DNA of 64,000 nucleotides, taken from positions 29,963-93,962 of the forward strand of contig NZ_VUOB01000015.1 in NCBI RefSeq assembly GCF_008386585.1, read 5' to 3'. The position numbers and the translations under genes were made by a program. Below, piece by piece: positions 50,344-63,302 of the stretch (position 1 is the stretch's first letter; each line of letters opens with the position of its first letter). The notes under the pieces were generated by a model. The model worked only from the letters and a program-made list of their open reading frames with translations. It made no database searches and was not told the DNA's origin. The stretch comes from Solihabitans fulvus. Lineage in GTDB: Bacteria; Actinomycetota; Actinomycetes; Mycobacteriales; Pseudonocardiaceae.

Positions 50344-51093
50344 ATGGATGAGGTTGAGGCCATGACCCGCGCCGGAGAGTCGGTCGGGAAGGCCGTCGGA
50401 ACCGGGCTGCGCGCGGTGCGGCGGGGTGCCGTTCGCGCTGGTCATGCCGGTGCCGAGGTCACGGCGCAGGTCGCCGCGAAGGCCGAGCACAAGCTCGCGG
50501 AGCACGGTGTCGCGCCGGAGCAGCTGCGCGACACGCTCGTGGACAAGGCCGACGAGGTCGGCAAGACGACCCGGCGAGCCCGCAAGGAGCTGGCCAAGCA
50601 GGGCACGCGGTTGGCGAAGAAGGGCGACCGCAAGCGCGCCGAGCTGCTCGCCAAGGCGGAGGACATCCGCGACGAGGTGTTGCACGCCGCCGACCGGGCG
50701 CGCGCGGAGTCCACGGACCGCGCGGGAGACCTCCGCGCCAAGGCCATCGGCCGCGCGAAGGACCTCCGCGCCGAGGCGAAGGACAGGGCAAGGGACATCC
50801 GGTCCGAGGCGAAGGGTCGCGCGAAGGACGTCCGCAAGGCCGCGAAGCAGGCCGGCAAGGACTACCGCGCCGAGCAGCCCAAGGGCCGCCGCAGGTGGCC
50901 GTGGGTGCTCGGCCTGGTCGCCACCGCGGCCGCCGCGGGCTACGTCGTGCTGTCCCGCCGCCCGCAGGAGGTGCACCTGCACGACGACGAGCAGCAGCCG
51001 ACGCAGCCGACCTCGCACAACCACGACTCGGCGCACCGTGGCGCGACCGCGCAGGAGACCCAGCACGCCAGCAACGGCCGCGCGGCGCACTAG
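50344..51093 (+). CDS. Helical repeat membrane protein at the CwsA locus
   Basis: A 249-residue basic protein. Residues 1-185 are helical and rich in Ala, Lys, Arg and Asp. From about 115 to 170 there are 11-residue repeats of the form DLRAxAKxRAK (DLRAKAIGRAK, DLRAEAKDRAR, DIRSEAKGRAK, DVRKAAKQAGK). A membrane helix at about 186-205 (WPWVLGLVATAAAAGYVVL) is followed by a His-rich outside tail. CwsA, which sits here in mycobacteria, is a 145-residue protein with one C-terminal helix, so this may be an expanded counterpart; the link is by position and layout only. ATG at 50344, GGAG upstream. Confidence 0.7.
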   Translation: MDEVEAMTRAGESVGKAVGTGLRAVRRGAVRAGHAGAEVTAQVAAKAEHKLAEHGVAPEQLRDTLVDKADEVGKTTRRARKELAKQGTRLAKKGDRKRAELLAKAEDIRDEVLHAADRARAESTDRAGDLRAKAIGRAKDLRAEAKDRARDIRSEAKGRAKDVRKAAKQAGKDYRAEQPKGRRRWPWVLGLVATAAAAGYVVLSRRPQEVHLHDDEQQPTQPTSHNHDSAHRGATAQETQHASNGRAAH

Positions 51094-51106
51094 CCCGCGA
51101 CTCCAA

Positions 51107-51136
51107 GGTGTGGCTGCCGGGTCCGGCAGCCACACC
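51107..51136. terminator. Bidirectional terminator hairpin
   Basis: GGTGTGGCTGCCGG (51107-51120) pairs with CCGGCAGCCACACC (51123-51136). It lies between the convergent CwsA-locus gene and the DUF2020 gene. Confidence 0.85.
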
Positions 51137-51150
51137 ACGCTCGTTCCGCG

Positions 51151-51711
51151 TCAGAGCTTGAGGTTCTTGATCACTGTCTCGACGACGCGGCGGGGCTTCA
51201 CGGTCTGCTTCTGGTCGCTGTTCACCACCACGGCGGTGCCGCCCTTGGCCACCGCGTAGACCGCGCCGTCAGCGGTCGGCATCTTCCCGCCGGTCCAGCC
51301 GGCGATGTCGTCGGCCGGATCCGAGCTGGCCCTCGGCGCCGCCTGGTCCACGATGGCCGTCGCGATCTTCGGGTCCCCGACGTAGACCCGGACCGTGAGC
51401 TGGATGTCCTTGGGGTTGCCGTAGAAGAAGCACGTCGGGTAAGGCTTGTCCTCCGACGTTCGCACGTGGTTGACCAGCTGCCCGTTGGCGTCGGCGACGA
51501 ACCTGTTGTCCAGGTAGGTGCACGGCGCGTCGGAGGTCGGCTGCGGCGCGGGCGGCGGCCCGGTCGGCGCCGCCGCACTGCTCGGGGCCGACCGGCTGGT
51601 GGCGGGTTGGTTGGAGGTCTGCGGAGACTGCGCGGCGGGCGTCGACCCGCACGCGGCGACCGCGGCGAGCAACACCAACGAGGGCAGTGCGCGGGACAGT
51701 GCTCGTCTCAT
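51151..51711 (-). CDS. DUF2020 family lipoprotein
   Basis: A 186-residue exported protein. The lipobox is AVAAC, so Cys21 should be lipidated; a Ser/Pro/Ala linker of about 40 residues follows. The DUF2020 domain spans about 62-186: APCTYLDNRFVADANGQLV, TCFFYGNPKDIQLTVRVYVGDP, GAVYAVAKGGTAVVVNSDQ and VKPRRVVETVI. Two Cys, in PCTYLD and TCFFY, may form a disulfide. Function unknown; the family is restricted to actinobacteria and sits near the origin in several. ATG at 51711 lacks a clear ribosome-binding site. Confidence 0.88.
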   Translation of the reverse strand: MRRALSRALPSLVLLAAVAACGSTPAAQSPQTSNQPATSRSAPSSAAAPTGPPPAPQPTSDAPCTYLDNRFVADANGQLVNHVRTSEDKPYPTCFFYGNPKDIQLTVRVYVGDPKIATAIVDQAAPRASSDPADDIAGWTGGKMPTADGAVYAVAKGGTAVVVNSDQKQTVKPRRVVETVIKNLKL

Positions 51712-51951
51712 AGCACCGCAAGTCAACCAGACCCGTTCGGGCGAAGGTCAACACACCGGCCCATTCGTGCTGTGCAGAGTTTTTCCGCGCGACCGCGCCC
51801 CGACCTCCAGTCGATCAGCGTCGGCCACGCCGAGCGTCCTACCGTTAACCATTAACAGGCCCGAGTGCGCCACACGGCGGTGGTGGATCGTTCAAGTACT
51901 GCGCAACACTGCCCAATCTCTACTGCTGGTACAGGTGGAAAGGGCAAGCTC
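51712..51951. other. 240-base divergent promoter region
   Basis: Lies between the divergent DUF2020 and DoxX genes. No clear operator seen; CCGTTAACCATTAAC at about 51842 is a locally AT-rich patch that could hold a promoter. Confidence 0.3.
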
Positions 51952-52386
51952 ATGCAACTACTGGACCGAGGCAAAGATCACATCGTGGCCCTGTTCCGCA
52001 TCGTGGTCGGCGTGCTGTTCACCTGTCACGGCGCGGCCGGGGTCTTCGGTGTTCTCGGTGGGCACAGCGTCAAGGGCGGCACCATCCCGGTCGGCCAGTG
52101 GCCGAGCTGGTGGGCCGCCCTGATCCAACTGGTCGGCGGAGCCCTGGTCGCCCTCGGCCTCGGCACCAGGTACGCGGCCCTGATCTGCTCGGGCTCGATG
52201 GCCTACGCCTACTTCACGGTGCACCAGCCGAAGGCCCTGCTCCCCATCCAGAACAGCGGTGAGGCGGCCGCCATGTTCTGTTGGGCGTTCCTCCTGATCG
52301 CCTTCGTCGGCCCCGGCCCCTGGGCCCTTGACCAGCTAAGGGCCCTCCGAGCCAAGAAGGAACAGCAACCAGCCCAGGCCCACTAA
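51952..52386 (+). CDS. DoxX family membrane protein
   Basis: A 144-residue protein with four helices, matching DoxX: HIVALFRIVVGVLFTCHGAAGVFG, ALIQLVGGALVALGLGTRYAALICSGSMAYAYF and AAMFCWAFLLIAFVGPGPW, then a basic tail. DoxX proteins act with thiol and redox systems in actinobacteria. ATG at 51952; AAAGGG upstream is a weak ribosome-binding site. A strong hairpin at 52455 ends the transcript. Confidence 0.9.
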   Translation: MQLLDRGKDHIVALFRIVVGVLFTCHGAAGVFGVLGGHSVKGGTIPVGQWPSWWAALIQLVGGALVALGLGTRYAALICSGSMAYAYFTVHQPKALLPIQNSGEAAAMFCWAFLLIAFVGPGPWALDQLRALRAKKEQQPAQAH

Positions 52387-52454
52387 CCCACTATCGACAA
52401 ACCGACACACAAAGTCGACAAGCACCTAAACCGACAAACCCCTGAAACGACAAC

Positions 52455-52480
52455 GGCCCGGATCCTCACGGATCCGGGCC
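52455..52480 (+). terminator. Hairpin terminator after doxX
   Basis: GGCCCGGATCC and GGATCCGGGCC form a perfect 11-bp stem with a TCAC loop, about 70 bases after the DoxX stop. Confidence 0.85.
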
Positions 52481-52566
52481 AAGTCGAAGACAAACCCAAC
52501 AGCGGTACGCCTCCCACCAGAGCAGGCTCCAAGGCAAGGAACCCACAAGAGGCAACCACCGAAGTG

Positions 52567-52640
52567 GAGGGTCCGGGGGGCGAAGCCCTCCCGGCTGGGG
52601 GTCTGGGGGGCTCGGCCCCCCAGTGTGACAACGATCGAGA
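52567..52640. repeat. tRNA-linked palindromic element, copy 2
   Basis: Holds two stem-loops: GGGGGGC-GAA-GCCCTCC at about 52576-52592 and GGGGGGC-TCG-GCCCCCC at 52605-52621. The second, with its right flank AGTGTGACAACGA, matches copy 1 at 34126-34163. It lies on the 3' side of minus-strand tRNA-Ala. Confidence 0.7.
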
Positions 52641-52684
52641 CAGGGTGAGCGCGTTCCGCGAACACGGATAGCCCATCGAGATCG

Positions 52685-52757
52685 TGGAGACGAGGGGAAT
52701 CGAACCCCTAACCCCCGCCTTGCAAAGGCGGTGCTCTGCCAATTGAGCTACGTCCCC
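52685..52757 (-). tRNA. tRNA-Ala (anticodon TGC)
   Basis: On the minus strand, GGGGACG pairs with CGTCTCC and discriminator A follows; CCA is not encoded. D arm GCTCAATTGGCAGAGC, anticodon loop TTTGCAA in stem CCGCC/GGCGG (anticodon at 52722-52724), T arm AGGGGTTCGATTCCCCT. 73 bases. The acceptor has one G-T pair. Pairs with tRNA-Ile as in other actinobacteria. Confidence 0.96.
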
Positions 52758-52829
52758 TTACCTGGGGTCCGAGCCGTCAGATCGACGGACTCATCCCCAC
52801 AGGGAACGGGCGAACTCCGCCCGCAAGGA

Positions 52830-52952
52830 TCAGTTCTCGGTCGGCGCGGTGGCCTCGCGCCACAGGTCGGCCTCGGCCTTGGCGGACTTGTTCCTGCGCA
52901 CGACCAGCAGGACTGCACCAGCCACGGCCACGAGCAAAGCAAGCTTCTTCAC
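52830..52952 (-). CDS. DLW-39 family small protein
   Basis: A 40-residue protein, VKKLALLVAVAGAVLLVV then RRNKSAKAEADLWREATAP and TEN. The hydrophobic start followed by RRNK and the DLW motif fits the DLW-39 family of actinobacteria, named for its length and motif. AGGAGGG lies 8 bases before the GTG at 52952. It is encoded between tRNA-Ala and tRNA-Ile on the same strand. Function unknown; probably a small membrane protein. Confidence 0.88.
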   Translation of the reverse strand: MKKLALLVAVAGAVLLVVRRNKSAKAEADLWREATAPTEN

Positions 52953-53015
52953 GTCTGGTCCCTCCTGAGCGGTGCGTGCCCACGAAGGTCGGCTGACCCT
53001 GTGAACCTGCGGGAG

Positions 53016-53089
53016 TGGGCCTAGCTGGACTCGAACCAGCGACCCCTTCGTTATCAGCGAAGTGCTCTAACCGTCTGAGCTATAGGCCC
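53016..53089 (-). tRNA. tRNA-Ile (anticodon GAT)
   Basis: On the minus strand, GGGCCTA pairs with TAGGCCC and discriminator A follows; CCA is not encoded. D arm GCTCAGACGGTTAGAGC, anticodon loop CTGATAA in stem CTTCG/CGAAG (anticodon at 53053-53055), T arm GCTGGTTCGAGTCCAGC. 74 bases. Confidence 0.96.
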
Positions 53090-53141
53090 GCGGGGCAACG
53101 CAGGCAAGATTACAGCACCGGCCGGCGTGCCCCAAACCGGG

Positions 53142-54065
53142 TTACTCCCTCTCGGAAAGAGTGAGTTCAAGACCACCCGCGAGGTCCGCGGACACGTTGT
53201 AGACGAACGCCCCGACCGTGGCCAACGCCGTGAACAACACGATGTTCACGGCGCCGATCACCGCGGCGACGCCGAACACGTTGCCCGCCGTGATCAGCGG
53301 CTGGACCGAGCTGGGGTCGCCGCTGCCCTGCAACAGCTCGTTGGCGGTGCTGTTGATCCGCTCCCAGACGCCCATGCCGTTCAGCACGCCGTAGAGCACG
53401 CCGACCGCCACCAGCCAGACGAAGAACAGCGCGATGCTGAGCACCAGGGCCAGTTTCAGCACCGACCACGGGTCCACCCGCTTCACCTGGAGGCTGGCCC
53501 GCCTCGGCCCCCTGCCGGGGCGGCGCGCGCTCGGCGCGGCCGCCGTCGGCCGGTTGGCGGACGCGCCGAGGTTCACCGAGGTCCGCGCGCCAGCGCCCTG
53601 CGGGGCCGCGGCCCCGGTGGCCACCGGACGCACCCGCGTCGTGGCCGCGTCCCCCGCGGGGAAGCCCTGCTCGGGATGCACCCCGTGCTGGACGTAGGCC
53701 GCTGGCGAGTCCTGCTGGATGTGGTGAGTGTCACTGCTGACCCGCTGCCACGGCGGCGGGGCCGACGAGGCGAGGTCGGCAGGCTGCGCCGCGGGCGCGG
53801 CGTGCTGCTCGACCGGCGGCGCGTGGTTGTCGGCAGGCGGCACCGGCAGGGCCTGCGTCGCGTCCGTGCCGGGCTGCGCGGCCGAGGACTGCTGCGCGCC
53901 TCCACCCGAGGACGGTTCGGCCGGCGCCGCCTTGACCGCGGCGTCCACTGTCTTGGCAGTGTTCGCCGGCGCGGCTCCTTCACTCGGCGAGGTGATCACC
54001 GAGGTCGTGTCCGGCTTCGTGCCGGAGCCGGAGTCCGAACGTTCCTGGTTCTCGGGTGGAGTCAC
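53142..54065 (-). CDS. DUF3566 domain membrane protein
   Basis: A 307-residue protein. Residues 1-175 are disordered (Pro/Ala/Gln/Ser-rich, with some His). The DUF3566 domain is at about 185-307: RASLQVKRVDPWSVLKLALVLSIALFFVWLVAVGVLYGVLNGMGVWERIN, then a second helix pair and FVYNVSADLAGGLELTLSE at the end. It follows gyrA after 26 bases on the same strand, as Rv0007 does in M. tuberculosis. It is thought to act at the cell envelope, but function is unproven. Confidence 0.92.
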   Translation of the reverse strand: MTPPENQERSDSGSGTKPDTTSVITSPSEGAAPANTAKTVDAAVKAAPAEPSSGGGAQQSSAAQPGTDATQALPVPPADNHAPPVEQHAAPAAQPADLASSAPPPWQRVSSDTHHIQQDSPAAYVQHGVHPEQGFPAGDAATTRVRPVATGAAAPQGAGARTSVNLGASANRPTAAAPSARRPGRGPRRASLQVKRVDPWSVLKLALVLSIALFFVWLVAVGVLYGVLNGMGVWERINSTANELLQGSGDPSSVQPLITAGNVFGVAAVIGAVNIVLFTALATVGAFVYNVSADLAGGLELTLSERE

Positions 54066-54091
54066 GAGCAGTCCTTAGCCTCTCGTCCGTG

Positions 54092-56602
<2,511 letters not shown>

Positions 56603-56660
56603 GGTCCTTCTTTCCTCTTCGCGGGCGCGATCTGTCTACTGTGGACCATCCGGCCGGAGG

Positions 56661-58844
<2,184 letters not shown>

Positions 58845-59558
58845 TCAGCCGTAGGTGTCGCGAGGGCCCCGGCCCGGCACGTGCCGTGGGCCGTATCGCC
58901 AGCTCGGCGCCGCCGGACCCTGCACCTTGAGCCGCTTCACCACGCCGTGCCCGACACCCGCCGCGATGCCGGCCAGCAGCTGCCGCTGGAGCAGCCGCAA
59001 CTGGGTCGCCCACGCGGTCGAGGCGGCCTGCACGGTCAGCTCACCGTCACGCAGAGCGATCGGCTTAGCGTGCTGGGCGACGTCCTCCCCCACCAGTCTC
59101 GGCCACTTCGCGAAGACCTGCCCGCCGGTGAGATTCTCGGTCCAGCCGCGCTCGGCGGCGATCCTCGCCGCGAGCCTGCCAAGCGTTTGCGGATCCCGAT
59201 CGTCCGCCCTCGGCCCCGACCACCTGCGGCGCCTGCGGCCGGTCGAACCCGCCGCGCCACGCTTGCCGGGCACCCGCCCGCGCGCCTTCGCCGCGGCGCG
59301 GGCCGACTCCAGGGCCGCCCTGGCCAGATCCGGTCCGCGTAGGGGTTCTTCCCCAGAATCACCAACATTGGGGACAGGTCCACTCCCTTGAGTGAACTTT
59401 GCCGGAGTTTTGTCCGTTTCTGCACCCGCTCGATCTGCGGATGTGACGGAGTTATCCACACCATCCACAGGGTTGTCCCCAGATGTGCGATGGGTCACAG
59501 TGGGGCCGTGCACAGGCCGTCGCCCGCCCGCGCGGCCCGATTCGCCGTCAACTGGCAC
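58845..59558 (-). CDS. DUF721 / DciA-like protein
   Basis: A 237-residue protein between recF and gyrB. Residues 1-125 are disordered and basic ([21 protein letters not shown]). The DUF721 domain lies at about 130-220: [72 protein letters not shown]. DciA proteins load the replicative helicase in bacteria without DnaC, which fits the place beside dnaN and recF. The GTG at 59558 is chosen because GAGGT lies about 7 bases upstream and the 11-base overlap with recF suits coupling; GTG at 59498 is an alternative. Confidence 0.88.
   Translation of the reverse strand: MPVDGESGRAGGRRPVHGPTVTHRTSGDNPVDGVDNSVTSADRAGAETDKTPAKFTQGSGPVPNVGDSGEEPLRGPDLARAALESARAAAKARGRVPGKRGAAGSTGRRRRRWSGPRADDRDPQTLGRLAARIAAERGWTENLTGGQVFAKWPRLVGEDVAQHAKPIALRDGELTVQAASTAWATQLRLLQRQLLAGIAAGVGHGVVKRLKVQGPAAPSWRYGPRHVPGRGPRDTYG
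59452..59481 (+). promoter_or_regulatory. Cluster of three DnaA-box-like sites
   Basis: TTATCCACA (59452-59460) is a perfect consensus box. CCATCCACA (59461-59469) and TTGTCCCCA (59473-59481) follow in the same orientation with two and one mismatches. The cluster lies inside the disordered start of the DUF721 gene. Confidence 0.5.
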
Positions 59559-60702
59559 GTCGCACCTCGCCGTCGCGCACCTCGTAGCGGGCCCCGGCCA
59601 ACTCGTCCGGCACGTCCTCGCCGACCGCCGCGGTCACCAACACCTGCTCCGCCGCCGACGCGACCTTGGCCAGCTGCTGCCGCCTTCGCCGGTCCAGTTC
59701 GGCGAACACGTCGTCGAGCACCAGCACCGGCTCGCTCCCGTCCGCACGCAGCAACTCGTACGCGCCGAGCCGCAGCGCGAGCGCGAACGACCATGACTCT
59801 CCGTGACTGGCGTAGCCCTTGGCCGGCAGCTCGCCGAGCGCCAGTTCCAGCTCGTCGCGGTGCGGGCCGACCAGGCACACGCCCCGGTCGACCTCCTGCG
59901 AACGCACCCGACCCAGCTCCTCCAGCAGCGCTGCCTCCAACGCGGCCAGGTCCGCGCGCGGGCCGTCCGGCCGCCCGACCCCCTCCGGCAGCGCGTCGCC
60001 AAGCGAGGACCGGTAGCCGATCACCGCAGGCCGCGACTCGGGAGCCACGTCCGCGTACGCCCTGGTCACGTGCGGCGCCAGGTCGGCGACCAGGTCGAGC
60101 CTGCCGGCGAGCAGTTCGGCACCGTGCCTGGCCAGGTGGCCGTCCCACACGTCCAGCGTGCGGATGTCCCCCTTGCCCCCGGCCCGCCGCGCCGCGCCCG
60201 CCGTCTTCAACAGGGCACCGCGCTGCTTCAACACCCGCTCGTAGTCCGCGCGCACCCCGGCATACCTCGGCGCCCGCGAAACCAACAGCTCGTCGAGGCA
60301 CCGGCGCCGCTCGCCGGGATCGCCGCGCACCAGCGCAAGATCCTCCGGCGCGAACAACACCGTCCGCAGGATCCCTAACACCTCGCGGGGCCGAGGCACC
60401 GGCCCCCGGTTCACCCGAGCCCGATTGGCCCGCCCAGGCGTGATCTCCAACTCGACCAGCAGCTCACGCCCGTCGTTGACCACCGCGGCACGCACCACGG
60501 CGTGCTCGGCCCCGTGCCGGACCAGCGGCGCGTCCGTGGCCACCCGATGCGAACCAAGGGTGGCCACGTAACCCAACGCCTCGACCAGGTTCGTCTTGCC
60601 CTGGCCGTTCTGCCCGACCAGGACGCTGACGCCTGGCTCGAACGCGACATCGGCCTGGACCCAGGACCGGAAGTCGCTGACCTGAAGCTGCCGGACGTAC
60701 AC
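59548..60702 (-). CDS. recF: RecF DNA replication and repair protein
   Basis: A 384-residue SMC-like ATPase. The start [21 protein letters not shown] and Walker [10 protein letters not shown] (about 33-41) are typical. The signature is in [19 protein letters not shown] and Walker B in [13 protein letters not shown]. It helps load RecA at gaps with RecO and RecR. GTG at 60702; 9 bases separate it from the dehydrogenase gene upstream. The stop lies inside the start of the DUF721 gene. Confidence 0.96.
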   Translation of the reverse strand: MYVRQLQVSDFRSWVQADVAFEPGVSVLVGQNGQGKTNLVEALGYVATLGSHRVATDAPLVRHGAEHAVVRAAVVNDGRELLVELEITPGRANRARVNRGPVPRPREVLGILRTVLFAPEDLALVRGDPGERRRCLDELLVSRAPRYAGVRADYERVLKQRGALLKTAGAARRAGGKGDIRTLDVWDGHLARHGAELLAGRLDLVADLAPHVTRAYADVAPESRPAVIGYRSSLGDALPEGVGRPDGPRADLAALEAALLEELGRVRSQEVDRGVCLVGPHRDELELALGELPAKGYASHGESWSFALALRLGAYELLRADGSEPVLVLDDVFAELDRRRRQQLAKVASAAEQVLVTAAVGEDVPDELAGARYEVRDGEVRRAS

Positions 60703-60711
60703 CTCGACTGC

Positions 60712-61611
60712 TCAGTTGCCGGCGCTCGGCCCGGCCTTGTGCACGGCGTGCCCACCGAACTGGTTGCGCAGCGCGGCGACCGCGCGCATGGCCGGCGAGT
60801 TGGTCTGCCGCGAGGCGAACCTGGCGAACAGCGCGGCGGAGATCACCGGCGCGGGCACCGCGTGGTTGATCGCCTCCTCGACGGTCCAGCGGCCCTCGCC
60901 GGAGTCCTCGACGTAGCCGGTCAGGTCGTCCAGCTCCGGGTCCTCGTCCAGCGCCTTGACCAGCAGGTCCAGCAGCCAGGACCGGACGACGGTGCCGCGC
61001 TGCCACGCCTTGATCACGGCGGGCACGTCGGTGACCATCTCGGAGGCGTCCAGCAGCTCGAAGCCCTCCGCGTACGCCTGCATCAGGCCGTACTCGATGC
61101 CGTTGTGCACCATCTTCGCGAAGTGGCCCGCGCCGACGGAGCCCGCGTGCGCGAAGCCCTCCTCGCGCGGACCCTCCGGGCGCAGCGCGTCGAAGATCGG
61201 CATGACCCGCTCGACCTGCTCGGCGTCGCCGCCGACCATCAGGCCGTAACCGTTGGCCAGCCCCCACACGCCGCCGGACACGCCGACGTCGAGGTAGCCG
61301 ATCTTCTTGGTGGCCAGGTGCGCGGCGTTGGCCTTGTCATCGGTGAACCTGGAGTTGCCGCCGTCGATGACCAGGTCGCCGTCGGACAGCAGCTCGCCGA
61401 GCTCGTGGACGGTCTGCCTGGTCGGTTCGCCGGCCGGCACCATGATCCACACGGCACGAGGGGCGTCCAGCTTCTGCACCAGCTCGGCCAGCGAACCGGT
61501 GTCGCTGACCTCCGGGTTGCGGTCGTAACCGACCACGTCGTGGCCGGCCTCGCGCAACCGCGCGCGCATGTTGAAGCCCATCTTGCCAAGGCCGACGAGT
61601 CCGAGCTGCAC
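60712..61611 (-). CDS. gnd: 6-phosphogluconate dehydrogenase, short NAD-type (GndA/YqeC-like)
   Basis: A 299-residue enzyme that makes ribulose-5-phosphate and CO2 from 6-phosphogluconate. The cofactor motif LGLVGLGKMGFNM is at residues 3-15, and the substrate blocks IDGGNSRFTDD, DVGVSGGVWGLANGYGLMVGG and HFAKMVHNGIEYGLMQ contain the catalytic Lys and Asn. The length is that of the short branch rather than the 470-residue E. coli type. Its place between dnaN and recF is usual in actinobacteria. GTG at 61611 with GGAAGGA upstream. Confidence 0.95.
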   Translation of the reverse strand: MQLGLVGLGKMGFNMRARLREAGHDVVGYDRNPEVSDTGSLAELVQKLDAPRAVWIMVPAGEPTRQTVHELGELLSDGDLVIDGGNSRFTDDKANAAHLATKKIGYLDVGVSGGVWGLANGYGLMVGGDAEQVERVMPIFDALRPEGPREEGFAHAGSVGAGHFAKMVHNGIEYGLMQAYAEGFELLDASEMVTDVPAVIKAWQRGTVVRSWLLDLLVKALDEDPELDDLTGYVEDSGEGRWTVEEAINHAVPAPVISAALFARFASRQTNSPAMRAVAALRNQFGGHAVHKAGPSAGN

Positions 61612-61712
61612 GATCGCTGTCCTTCCAGTTGAGCGCGACCCACCCACGGGTGGGCCATCCTGCGTCCGCCGATGGGTCCGGCGGCCGGGTGTTCGGTGGG
61701 CCGACTGGTCGG

Positions 61713-62852
61713 TCAGCCGGGCAGCCGCACGGGCATCAGCAGGTACACGTAGCCGGCGGCCACGTTGCCATCCTCGTCCACGGGCTTGAGCAGCGCCGGG
61801 CGACTCGGCGTGGTGAACGACAGATGTGCCCTGTCGGTGTGCAGCGCGCCGAGGCCGTCGAGCAGGTAGCCGGGGTTGAACGCGATCGTCACCGGCTCGC
61901 CGGTGTACTCGACGGGCAGCTCCTCCTCGGCAGAACCCTCGTCGTCGCCGCCCGCGGACAGCTTCAGGCCGGCGTCGACGAACTCCAGCCGGACCTGGGT
62001 GCCGCGCTCGGCGACCAACGACACGCGCTTGATCGCCTCGACCAGCGGGGCCACCTCGATGACGGCCGCGGCGCTGTGCTCGCTCGGCAGCAGCTGCCGG
62101 TACTTCGGGAAGTCGGCGTCGAGCAGCCGGGTGGTGGTGCGCCGGCCGGCACCGGACAGGCCGAGCAGCCCGTCGTTCGCCGCGAGCGAGAGCTCGATCC
62201 GACCGCCCGAGGTGCCCAGCGTCTTCGCCGCCTCGGCCAGCGTGCGGGCCGGCACGAGGACCGCGGTGTCGGCGACGGAGTCGTTGGGCTCCCACGGGAA
62301 CTCGCGCATGGCGAGCCGGAACCGGTCGGTGGCGACCAGGACGAGCTTGCCCTCGCCGATCTCCAACCGGACGCCGGTGAGCATCGGCAGCGTGTCGTCC
62401 TTGCCGGCCGCGATGGCGACCTGGGCGACTGCCGCGCCGAAGACCTCGCCGGGAAGTTCGCCGGCGAGCTGCGGCATCGCCGGCAGCTGCGGGTAGTCCT
62501 CGACCGGCATGGTCGGCAGGCTGAACCGGGAGCTGCCGCAGGTGATCGTCATCCGCGAACCGTCGACGGAGATCTCCACCGGGTGGTTCGGCAGCGACTT
62601 GGTGATGTCGGCGAGCAGCCGGCCGGACACCAGAGTCCGGCCGCCGTCGGCGATGGTGGCCGGCACGCCGACCGTCGCGGAGACCTCGTAGTCGAATCCG
62701 GAGACGGTCAGGGCGTCGCCGGGTTCCCCGTCAGAGGAACCGGCATCGAGCAGCACACCACCGAGGACGGGAACCGGCGGCCGGGACGGCAGGCTGCGCG
62801 CGACCCAGGCGACGGCGTCGGCGAGGCCGTCGCGCTCGACGCGGATCTTCAT
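61713..62852 (-). CDS. dnaN: DNA polymerase III beta sliding clamp
   Basis: A 379-residue clamp that encircles DNA and holds polymerase. Three repeats of the clamp fold are visible; marks include [16 protein letters not shown] in domain 1, [27 protein letters not shown] sequence in domain 2 and [12 protein letters not shown] in domain 3, with the C-terminal [12 protein letters not shown] typical of actinobacterial DnaN. ATG at 62852 with AAGGA upstream. It reads away from the origin spacer to its right, so dnaA should lie beyond the window end. Confidence 0.97.
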   Translation of the reverse strand: MKIRVERDGLADAVAWVARSLPSRPPVPVLGGVLLDAGSSDGEPGDALTVSGFDYEVSATVGVPATIADGGRTLVSGRLLADITKSLPNHPVEISVDGSRMTITCGSSRFSLPTMPVEDYPQLPAMPQLAGELPGEVFGAAVAQVAIAAGKDDTLPMLTGVRLEIGEGKLVLVATDRFRLAMREFPWEPNDSVADTAVLVPARTLAEAAKTLGTSGGRIELSLAANDGLLGLSGAGRRTTTRLLDADFPKYRQLLPSEHSAAAVIEVAPLVEAIKRVSLVAERGTQVRLEFVDAGLKLSAGGDDEGSAEEELPVEYTGEPVTIAFNPGYLLDGLGALHTDRAHLSFTTPSRPALLKPVDEDGNVAAGYVYLLMPVRLPG

Positions 62853-63091
62853 GGGGCGTCCTTTCCGGAGTCGGCACGACCGACAAGGCGGGTCGGGTCA
62901 ACGCATGTGGCTCAAGGAGTCGGGTCCGCGTGGTGGCTGGCTGGTCCGCAGTCGTGGGCCGCTGGGCAGCCGATCCGCTGGCGCGGTCGCTCCACCGTAG
63001 AGCGTGCGAGGCCGCCTCGTCATCTCGGGGCTCGAAGCGCCCTCGGGGTCCGGCATCGCCTCGGAGCGAGATGTCCCCAACTTCGGCCGCC

Positions 63092-63302
63092 CCCTGTTTT
63101 TAATCTGTTCATCTCTTGGAAGAGACAAAGACAGCAGTAGTAGTAAGCGTTGTGGATTGTGTGGACAACGCCTGTCTTGGCTGGTCCAGACGGTCGAACC
63201 GGTGTGGACGAACCGTCGTGATCGTCCGTGGACAAGTCGGGCGACCCGTGGACAACTCCGGCGCTGCTCCGTTCGGTCCACAGAACCGCCGAGCTGTCCA
63301 CA
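63092..63302. other. oriC: Replication origin core (oriC)
   Basis: A T-rich tract (63096-63115) leads to five trinucleotides CAG CAG TAG TAG TAA at 63132-63146 and then DnaA boxes: TGTGGATTG (63151), TGTGGACAA (63160, perfect), TGTGGACGA (63203), CGTGGACAA (63227 and 63247), CGGTCCACA (63274) and CTGTCCACA (63294, reverse orientation). The trinucleotides, a GC spacer and boxes in this orientation match the DnaA-trio unwinding layout. It lies 240 bases upstream of dnaN in the expected dnaA-dnaN spacer. Confidence 0.88.
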
